Shown: positions 14,555 to 21,132 of the stretch, piece by piece
Position numbering within the stretch: position 1 is the stretch's first letter
How the letters are laid out: every line of letters begins with the position of its first letter
DNA from: a virus
DNA: 21,132 nucleotides
Reading direction: 5' to 3' (one strand)
Virus record (IMG/VR): IMGVR_UViG_3300046028_002158
Location: 1-21,132 of that record
Notes under the pieces: model-generated
Told to the model about the DNA's origin: nothing
The model's input: only the letters and a program-made list of their open reading frames with translations
The model's database searches: none
Position numbers and translations under genes: made by a program

Positions 14555-17500
14555 TAGATTCTAGTCCCCCGAATTCTTTGAGCATCTACGCTCTTAATTT
14601 GTACCATAACTGCTCGTGCAATATCATCTGGATTAGCATCAGATTTTACATTTACATTAAGGTTATAATTATACACTGAGTCTCCTACTGAACTTCCATT
14701 ATTTATTGCTTTTAGTTTGTCAACACCAGTTGACTGGACTGCATACTTACTCATAACAAATTCTCCAGGAGTTAGCATTGCTGGCACTGTATCTGTACCT
14801 CTTGCAAATTTCTTTGCAATATACTTACGTGCTCCAAATCCACCCACACCAGCATTAGCGGTCCTGCCTGGACCAACCACTCCACCATTAGCCCAGTAGC
14901 CTCGTTGCCTTAAGTAAGGTGCTGCACCACTTCCCATACCTGATGCTTCAGTAAATGCTTTCAGACCATCTGCATAAGATCCCTTATGACTTGGATCGTT
15001 TGGATCATACAGCGCAACTGGATTGTCAATTTGATTGGCTAGTGCTTTCTTTGCTGCTGCAAGTTTATCATTTGCTGCTTTTAGTTCTTTTTCTTTACGT
15101 TCTATTTCTGCATCAAGTGTGTCAAGTTCACGCCAGTTACCACGCCATATTGCATCAGCATAGTTTGACCGTGAAAGACTAAGACTCTTTGTTGCACTAG
15201 CACTAGTCGCTTCTGCTGCTGTAACGGCTGCTTCTAGGGCTGCTGTTGTTGCATCTACCTTTGTACCGCCTCCGCCTCCGCCTCCGCCACCACCGCCAGC
15301 CTTATCACCAATAGCATCAATTAATTCTCTAATTTCTTTTATTTTAACTGTTGTTTCTACACTTGAAGGAATTTTATTAATCTTCTCTAAAATTTGACCC
15401 CAGGATGTATTTGCTGCGCCAACTGCTGCTTCTGCTGCAATTGTTGCTTCTGCATATGCTGCTGCTAATTCTTCAATTGACATTACCTTATCAGCAGTAT
15501 CTTCCCAATCCTTAAGTGTCATTCCAGTAGTATTATCAATATCAACTGCTTCAGTTGCAATTGCTTGTAGGTATCCTTCTTGTGCTCCTAATTTCTTTTC
15601 GTCTGCTTCTAAGGTAGTTAGGATACCTTGATGCATTGTTACCGCCTCATCAAGTGGTTTTAAAGAAGCCTTTAAACCATCCAGTGTTGCTTGCGCGGAT
15701 GCCTGTGCAAGTGCAACTACTTCTGCTCTTCCCTCCTCAATGCCTTGAATTTCTTTTTCTTTTATGGCAATAAGTTCTTGTACCCTTAAAATATCTTCTC
15801 TTAATGCTAACATCTGTGTTTCTATTGCTAATTTTTCAGGACTTGTTTCTAGTTTATAAATTTCTTGACCTATTGTAAACTGTCTATCTGCAATCTGTTC
15901 TCTTGTGAATCCGCTTTCTGCACCAGTTTGAGAATTAAGTTCATTTGCTCTAGCACTTTCAAGGACCTCCATCATGGTAGTACCCTGATTGGCTGCGCGG
16001 GATGCGCTCATTTGTTGCGCTATCTTTGCTGCTGCTGAAATATCACCCTGAGAAAGTGCATCAGCAAGGTCTAACTGTTGGGTCTGTGACTCAAGAACTT
16101 GTTCATTTAGTTGATTAATCTTTTCTAGCGCTTCAATTTGCTTATCATATTTTTCATTAATATCTTCTGCAGCCTTGTCCATAATTTCAAGGTCATTGCT
16201 ATACTTTTGATTTTCTCTGTTAAATGCTTCTATCTTGTCTGTAAAGTTTTTCTTTATTTGATCTTCTTTGTCTTTTATGTTTTTTTCTATTGATCTAATA
16301 TTATTTTCATATCCAGTAATTATTTTCTGAACATTTTTAATTGCTTTATCAACGCCGTCATTTGCTCTATCTATTGCATCCTGCAATGCATTTTCTGCAT
16401 TTGAAATTTGACTTTGAACTGCATCTCTAGCATTTTGAGCACTTTGAAGGTTTGCAGATGAAAGACTTATCTTTTTGTCGTTTGCTGCTCTTGCTGCCTG
16501 AATACTCTTTATAGTGTCATTAGCGCCCAGAGTTGGTATAATAGTTTTTGTTTCTGCATACCTTGCATCTACATTTGCTTTTGCAATTGCACCAACTTGT
16601 TGAGGGGCCTTGCTTGGATCTCTGTATGATGAAGTTGCAGTTGATAATCTGTCTAAAGTTAAATTGCTGTATACCGTTCTCTTTGCATCCATTATCTTGT
16701 TTGCTGCTGCTGCGCCTTTTTGAATCTGATTTGCAACTGTACTTGTTGCAAATTCAATTGCAACCTTTATATCTGAGTTTGCCTGTATAGCCTTAAGACC
16801 AGCAACTATATCTCCTAATGCTTTTGCAGCATCTTCGCCACCTTTTCTATACTCTTCCATTGCTGCAATGGCTCCTGACAATGCTTCTGGATCACCAATA
16901 ATAGATCTTAGAGAATCGCTTGACACTCCCTGGCTTTTTAAGAATTTTGAAACATCTGGAATTTTTTCTCTATCTTTTTGTTCTTGAATTGCTGATGTAC
17001 CTCTAGAGATCATATTGTTAATTTTTTGTCTATTAGTTAACTGCTTGTTTAACTGAACGTTTATGTCTAGTTCTGTTTGAGTTATCTTATCAGAAGCAAT
17101 CAGTGCTGTTGTATACTGATCTTGTAAAATATTTTCTATAGATACAGCATCATAGCCAGCAGCAACTAGTTTGCGTCTTACCACATCTTGCTCATTTAGC
17201 AACCTAAGAGATTCTTTTGCTCCAACATTAAATTTTCCAATTGTATAGGCATCAAATGCTTTGTTGTATTTTTCTCCAAGGCCAGATAATACTACATCTC
17301 CTGTCTGTGCTGTTTCTGGTAATAACTTACCTTTCTTACCATATGGGTCTTGTATTCTTCCTTTGTTTTTACCACTTGCAATTTTTGATCCTGCTGTTTT
17401 AAAATATTTTGCTTGATCTGCTGGATCTTGACCTGTTACAAAATCAATAAACTGTCTATTGCGACCTTGAGCAATTAGTTGCTGCTCTACTCCTCTAAAT

Positions 17501-20500
17501 TTATTTTGCACAGATTTTGTGTTTCCTGCTGCAAGAGCCTTATTTAATTCTTCAATTCCTCCCTTTGCATTGATTGCTGCATTTCTAACATTCTTGAGCA
17601 TTTCTAAAAGGAATTGATATGGGTCTGCCTTTATAACATTATTGTCATCTTCTTCTATAAACTTTCCTCCACTTTTTGAAAGTTGATCTTGCTTGGTAGA
17701 CTGCATGACTTCATCTGTTGCTTCTTTTTTCATTCTTGCTATTTCAGCATCAATCATTGATTGTGTAATTTTTCTTATTCTTGGATTTCTAGTCTTTATA
17801 TTCTCAAGTGCTTTTTCCTCATTAATCCCTCTGGCTAAAACGATGTACTCTTGAATAACAGTTTTCTTTGTTTCGTCTGGAAGGTTTCCCCATTGATCCC
17901 ATACTGCAAGCAAGGCATCCATATCTTTTGTTTTTGAGTTTCCATCAACATCAATTGTTGCAATTACTGATGGAGTTATTGGCCCTTCTAGGTTTTCAAC
18001 TGCTTCAAGTTTGTTTTTAAGTTTTTCAAGGTTTATCGTTGCATTTTCATCCTCAAAGAATGCTTCAATGTTGACTTCTTTTCCATCCATCTTTTCTATA
18101 AGGGCAATTGTTGAAATAAGTTTATCTGCTTCTTTTGGATCAGCCGAAGCAATCTTGGCCATAATTGTCTTGACATTTTTTTTAGATTTGTCTGTTTTAA
18201 ATCCACCCAAAGAATTAATTAACTGAGCAACTTTTCCTGGGTCTTGCATTTTTGTAGTTACATCAATAAAACTCTCAAGTTCTTTCTCGTTTCCAGAAAA
18301 CATATCTAATAATTTTACTGCAGTTCCTGGTGGCATTTGTCCAGATCCAACAATAGTATTGACTTTAACTTCTATCTCTTCGCTCTTTAAATCTTTTGAT
18401 TTAGCCAAGAAATTATCAACAAATGGATCTTCCTTGTATTTTTCTGTAACCTGGGTACGTAATGCAGTGAAGAATGATGACTTAACTGCTGAAGTTCCAT
18501 CTCCTTTTCCAGAACTTACAACCTTGTATGCCTTTATCTGATCATCTAATATTTTTTTGCCATTTTCTCTAAGATCTTTTGTGCCAAGAACACGATCTTT
18601 GCCTAGTTGTGTTATCTTGCGGTCTATCTCTGCTTGCTTTTCTTTATTTGCAGTTGCTGCACGTTGGGCTTCAAGTATCTTTAATTCTTTATCATATTGA
18701 TTATTTAAAGAATCAATTTGGGCTTGATTAAATTCTAAGTTTTGACTACCTGCTGCAGCAGAAGCAGCAGCAAAACTTTTACCTTCATTAATCATCATGC
18801 CCTTGTCGCCATTAGCCCAAGATTCTAATTGAGTCAAATAATCATCAGTAAGAGATTGCTGCTCATTAACTAACTTCATTCTTACTTCAAGTGGATTTTT
18901 CAGTAAGTCTTCTCCTCCTGGACCTATAAGATCTAAGAGTTGTCCGCTAATCTGAGATGTAAGAGTTGTGTCCTTTAGATTAATTCCAATTTGTTTTGCT
19001 ACACTATGTGCCTGCTCTGCTGACATAATTCCATCTGAAACATACCCAGCAAGTTGAACAGCCATGGTTTTAGCAGCGTTGTCTGCTCCTGATGCCAGGG
19101 TCTTAGTAAATCCAGACATAACATCTTTACCTACTTCATTTTCTAAGAAGGTGGCCCCGAACTGCTCTTTACCTCTGTCAAAACCAGTTGTGTATCTATC
19201 AGATGCATTTGCCTGTCTCTTTCTATCATAAATTTCACTTGCCCCAACTTTTCCAGTAAGTGCGCCGATACCCTTCATTTTTTCTGTTGTTGCAAATGTT
19301 GCATCAACTAATTTAGATTGTGACTCTGCTGCTTTCTTTGCTGCCCTATCTAATAGGAAGAGTGCTCCACCAGTTGCTGCTAGTGCTGTTATTGCTAATC
19401 CAAATGGTCCCATACCTGCAAACATTGGGGCTAGACCTGCTACGGCAGATGCTCCCATCATAGCCATACCACCTGTTTGATTGCCAGCCATCATCATTCC
19501 TGATCCAGCCATTCCAAGACCCATTGCTAGGCCACCCGATACACCGCCTATTTTTTGTTGACGAGCCATTCTTTTTTGTTGCAGTTGATCCTTGCGTGTT
19601 TGTCTGGCTGTTTGAGGAGGATTTTTCTTGGCTTCATTAATAGCCATTCTTTCTAGGTGAATTTTTGCTTTTGTAATTTCAGCCTCAGTTCTTTGAATTT
19701 TTATTTTTTCCATTGTTCTTTGAATCTGAGTTTCAGTTAGAATGTTTTCTTTTCTTAATAATCTTGCTTTTTCAATAAGACCAGCATCAATTCTTCTTTG
19801 TGCTGCCTTGCTTAATCCATCTGATGATGGACCTCTTCTTCTTGATTGTGAGTCTAGTCTTGGATCTCCATCAATCATTCCAAGCATATCAAAAGAAGGA
19901 AATAAAGGACGTATGCCACTAGCACGTAAATTTTGGAATTGTCGTCTTGTTCCAACTGTTTGATTTAGTCCCAATGAGGTTGTTCTGCTATCCCTTTGGC
20001 TTCCACTGCTTGCAACTGCGTTTGCAGGTTTTGCACCTGTGTTAGCAATTGTTAGTCTTTCTTCTTTTACTTTACCAGTTTTTGGATTAACAGTTAGTTT
20101 ACTTTCATTACCAGGATTTACTAAAACTTGGTCTGCTTGTTGTGCTGCCAAGTTCATAATTCTTGATGGCTGTAGTTTTGTATCTCTAAGTATAGCAAGT
20201 AGTGCTTTAGCATTTACCCCAGCATTTCTAGGTAGTTTTACTCCAGGCATCTTGCCACCATTTGCTTTATGGTCTGCTGCTTTTGCCTCTAGTTCTGCTG
20301 CTCTTGCTACAAGTGCTCTTTGTTCTGGTGTTGCTGGATGTCTTCCAGTTGACATAAATTCTGCTGCATTTTCATATTCAGACAAAAGTGTTGTATCTAG
20401 TCTAAGAGGGTTTGATCCGCTTGTGTTATTCCAATTTAAAATATCTTTAAATCTTGAAGAACCTTCTCCGATATACCTGTTAAGCCCAAACGAATCATAC

Positions 20501-21132
20501 TGTCCAGTTCCAGTTACCCACTTTAAAGGATCTCTTCCACCAATTCCAGTATTTCCAACTATATGAGATAACTCTGGTTTTAATTTTTCAATAATTTTAG
20601 CATCAGAAAGTTTTAACGCTTTCATTTCTATTGCTGCTTTAGTTTTTAATGGGTCTCCCATTCTTGTTAGATATTCATCCTTAAGGTTTTGTGCTACAGG
20701 TTTAACAATCTTTGAAAGACGACCAATACCACCACCTGCTCCTTTATTAGATGATCTTAGGTCTGTTTTAAAGGCTGTTAAACTACCATACCTGCTTCCC
20801 TCAAATCCTCCCTTATCAACAAAAACACCATCTGCATTTGGAACAACGCCCATTCTATAAAGAAGAGTGTTAACTACTTGCTCTTTTGTTCTTGCATGTT
20901 TTGCTCTACCGCTAGGGTCTGACATAAATGAATCCATGTCGTCTGGATGAAGATACTTTGTTACTCCATCAACATTGATTGGAACCATCTTTTGAATTTC
21001 ATTAATAAACTTTGTTTGTTTTGAATCAAATCTTTTTTTGTTGCCAGAAGGAGGAACAGGAACTACTCCTCCGTCCCATGCTGTCTTTATTATTCTTGCT
21101 CTATTTGGATCTACAGAATCAAGTGTTTTTAC
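14554..21132 (-). CDS. Tape-measure protein, N-terminus cut by right window edge
   Basis: Sets tail length and is ejected with the DNA. At least 2192 residues are visible. The first ATG in the frame is at 20988, but it lacks a ribosome site and the 48 codons between it and the edge are all open, so the true start lies outside. The N-terminal third is basic and polar. A Gly/Ala/Met-rich hydrophobic region (19330-19555) contains likely membrane segments such as GPFGLAITALAATGGALFLL. Long heptad-like coiled coils cover about 15590-16420 (ENNIRSIEKNIKDKEDQI, EKYDKQIEALEKINQLNEQV). An 11-glycine hinge precedes an alanine-rich helix. The C-terminus has FARGTDTVPAMLTPGEFVM, a hallmark of siphophage tape measures. 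No lysozyme or peptidase motif was recognised. Confidence 0.93.
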   Translation of the reverse strand, partial: VKTLDSVDPNRARIIKTAWDGGVVPVPPSGNKKRFDSKQTKFINEIQKMVPINVDGVTKYLHPDDMDSFMSDPSGRAKHARTKEQVVNTLLYRMGVVPNADGVFVDKGGFEGSRYGSLTAFKTDLRSSNKGAGGGIGRLSKIVKPVAQNLKDEYLTRMGDPLKTKAAIEMKALKLSDAKIIEKLKPELSHIVGNTGIGGRDPLKWVTGTGQYDSFGLNRYIGEGSSRFKDILNWNNTSGSNPLRLDTTLLSEYENAAEFMSTGRHPATPEQRALVARAAELEAKAADHKANGGKMPGVKLPRNAGVNAKALLAILRDTKLQPSRIMNLAAQQADQVLVNPGNESKLTVNPKTGKVKEERLTIANTGAKPANAVASSGSQRDSRTTSLGLNQTVGTRRQFQNLRASGIRPLFPSFDMLGMIDGDPRLDSQSRRRGPSSDGLSKAAQRRIDAGLIEKARLLRKENILTETQIQRTMEKIKIQRTEAEITKAKIHLERMAINEAKKNPPQTARQTRKDQLQQKRMARQQKIGGVSGGLAMGLGMAGSGMMMAGNQTGGMAMMGASAVAGLAPMFAGMGPFGLAITALAATGGALFLLDRAAKKAAESQSKLVDATFATTEKMKGIGALTGKVGASEIYDRKRQANASDRYTTGFDRGKEQFGATFLENEVGKDVMSGFTKTLASGADNAAKTMAVQLAGYVSDGIMSAEQAHSVAKQIGINLKDTTLTSQISGQLLDLIGPGGEDLLKNPLEVRMKLVNEQQSLTDDYLTQLESWANGDKGMMINEGKSFAAASAAAGSQNLEFNQAQIDSLNNQYDKELKILEAQRAATANKEKQAEIDRKITQLGKDRVLGTKDLRENGKKILDDQIKAYKVVSSGKGDGTSAVKSSFFTALRTQVTEKYKEDPFVDNFLAKSKDLKSEEIEVKVNTIVGSGQMPPGTAVKLLDMFSGNEKELESFIDVTTKMQDPGKVAQLINSLGGFKTDKSKKNVKTIMAKIASADPKEADKLISTIALIEKMDGKEVNIEAFFEDENATINLEKLKNKLEAVENLEGPITPSVIATIDVDGNSKTKDMDALLAVWDQWGNLPDETKKTVIQEYIVLARGINEEKALENIKTRNPRIRKITQSMIDAEIARMKKEATDEVMQSTKQDQLSKSGGKFIEEDDNNVIKADPYQFLLEMLKNVRNAAINAKGGIEELNKALAAGNTKSVQNKFRGVEQQLIAQGRNRQFIDFVTGQDPADQAKYFKTAGSKIASGKNKGRIQDPYGKKGKLLPETAQTGDVVLSGLGEKYNKAFDAYTIGKFNVGAKESLRLLNEQDVVRRKLVAAGYDAVSIENILQDQYTTALIASDKITQTELDINVQLNKQLTNRQKINNMISRGTSAIQEQKDREKIPDVSKFLKSQGVSSDSLRSIIGDPEALSGAIAAMEEYRKGGEDAAKALGDIVAGLKAIQANSDIKVAIEFATSTVANQIQKGAAAANKIMDAKRTVYSNLTLDRLSTATSSYRDPSKAPQQVGAIAKANVDARYAETKTIIPTLGANDTIKSIQAARAANDKKISLSSANLQSAQNARDAVQSQISNAENALQDAIDRANDGVDKAIKNVQKIITGYENNIRSIEKNIKDKEDQIKKNFTDKIEAFNRENQKYSNDLEIMDKAAEDINEKYDKQIEALEKINQLNEQVLESQTQQLDLADALSQGDISAAAKIAQQMSASRAANQGTTMMEVLESARANELNSQTGAESGFTREQIADRQFTIGQEIYKLETSPEKLAIETQMLALREDILRVQELIAIKEKEIQGIEEGRAEVVALAQASAQATLDGLKASLKPLDEAVTMHQGILTTLEADEKKLGAQEGYLQAIATEAVDIDNTTGMTLKDWEDTADKVMSIEELAAAYAEATIAAEAAVGAANTSWGQILEKINKIPSSVETTVKIKEIRELIDAIGDKAGGGGGGGGGGGTKVDATTAALEAAVTAAEATSASATKSLSLSRSNYADAIWRGNWRELDTLDAEIERKEKELKAANDKLAAAKKALANQIDNPVALYDPNDPSHKGSYADGLKAFTEASGMGSGAAPYLRQRGYWANGGVVGPGRTANAGVGGFGARKYIAKKFARGTDTVPAMLTPGEFVMSKYAVQSTGVDKLKAINNGSSVGDSVYNYNLNVNVKSDANPDDIARAVMVQIKSVDAQRIRGTRI
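15265..15297 (-). repeat. GGN triplet repeat coding an 11-glycine tract in the tape measure
   Basis: Eleven glycine codons in a row, partly an alternating GGC-GGA hexanucleotide, between a helix ending in IDAIGDKA and one beginning TKVDATTAALEAAV. It is a flexible linker at protein level and a possible slippage site at DNA level. Confidence 0.9.
19330..19555 (-). other. Hydrophobic, glycine/methionine-rich membrane-like region in the tape measure
   Basis: About 75 residues with GGLAMGLGMAGSGMMMAG, a short polar break, GGMAMMGASAVAGLAPMFAG, and LAITALAATGGALFLL before DRAAKKA. Two or three short membrane spans fit. In other phages such parts of the tape measure insert into the host membrane during DNA entry, which is the likely role here. 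Confidence 0.6.

Noticed and set aside
16535-16545. GGTATAATAG on the plus strand, the same string as in the two gap promoters
   Set aside because: It is inside the tape-measure gene and faces away from every gene, so it is probably chance in AT-rich DNA.
20039-20566. 175-residue plus-strand open frame
   Set aside because: It lies antisense within the tape-measure gene, has a low-complexity Ser/Leu/Pro-rich composition typical of shadows and no ribosome site.
20986-20988. ATG as start of the tape-measure protein
   Set aside because: No ribosome site precedes it and the frame is open through 48 more codons to the window edge, so it is most likely an internal methionine.
1-21132. tRNA genes, CRISPR arrays, insertion sequences, integrase or lysis genes
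   Set aside because: No cloverleaf-like stretch, spaced repeat array, transposase, integrase, holin or endolysin motif was found; nearly every base is taken up by the listed coding regions.

Overview
The window is a continuous piece of a tailed double-stranded DNA phage genome (Caudoviricetes). The very long tape-measure gene and the absence of any sheath or contractile baseplate gene suggest a long non-contractile tail. All 17 genes lie on the minus strand, so the genome reads from right to left. They are packed almost without gaps: many neighbours share a TAATG stop/start, the longest gap is 35 nt, and no tRNA, CRISPR array, insertion sequence or rho-independent terminator is visible. The DNA is AT-rich, by eye roughly one third G+C. 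The replication proteins, the MerR-like regulator and the tail proteins look to me like those of actinobacterial phages, and two promoters look leaderless, a habit common in Actinobacteria. A low-GC actinobacterial host, for example a freshwater lineage, is therefore my best guess. This is inference, not something the sequence proves.

Right part (6578-21132): virion tail module. In transcription order it holds the tape-measure protein (still open at the right edge), a distal-tail-like protein, a 1427-residue tail-tip/hub protein with a lectin-like insertion, a 177-residue protein with a 36-bp tandem repeat, a 535-residue tail protein with a duplicated beta motif, an Fn3-like protein and a 147-residue minor virion protein.

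Left part (1-6578): replication and regulation module. In the same direction come a four-cysteine zinc ribbon protein, a MerR-like DNA-binding protein with an AT-hook-like tail, two small proteins, a DnaB-type helicase, a 2-oxoglutarate/Fe(II) oxygenase, a conserved unknown protein, a DnaG-type primase, a putative single-strand DNA-binding protein, and a bacterial-type (C family) DNA polymerase III alpha subunit that runs off the left edge. Helicase, primase, SSB and polymerase would form the core of a phage-encoded replisome.

The most unusual regulatory observation is a perfect TATAAT 5-6 nt before the ATG at the two longest gaps (before positions 3530 and 7021). Both genes also lack a well-placed Shine-Dalgarno sequence. 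They look like start points of leaderless mRNAs inside an otherwise unbroken operon.
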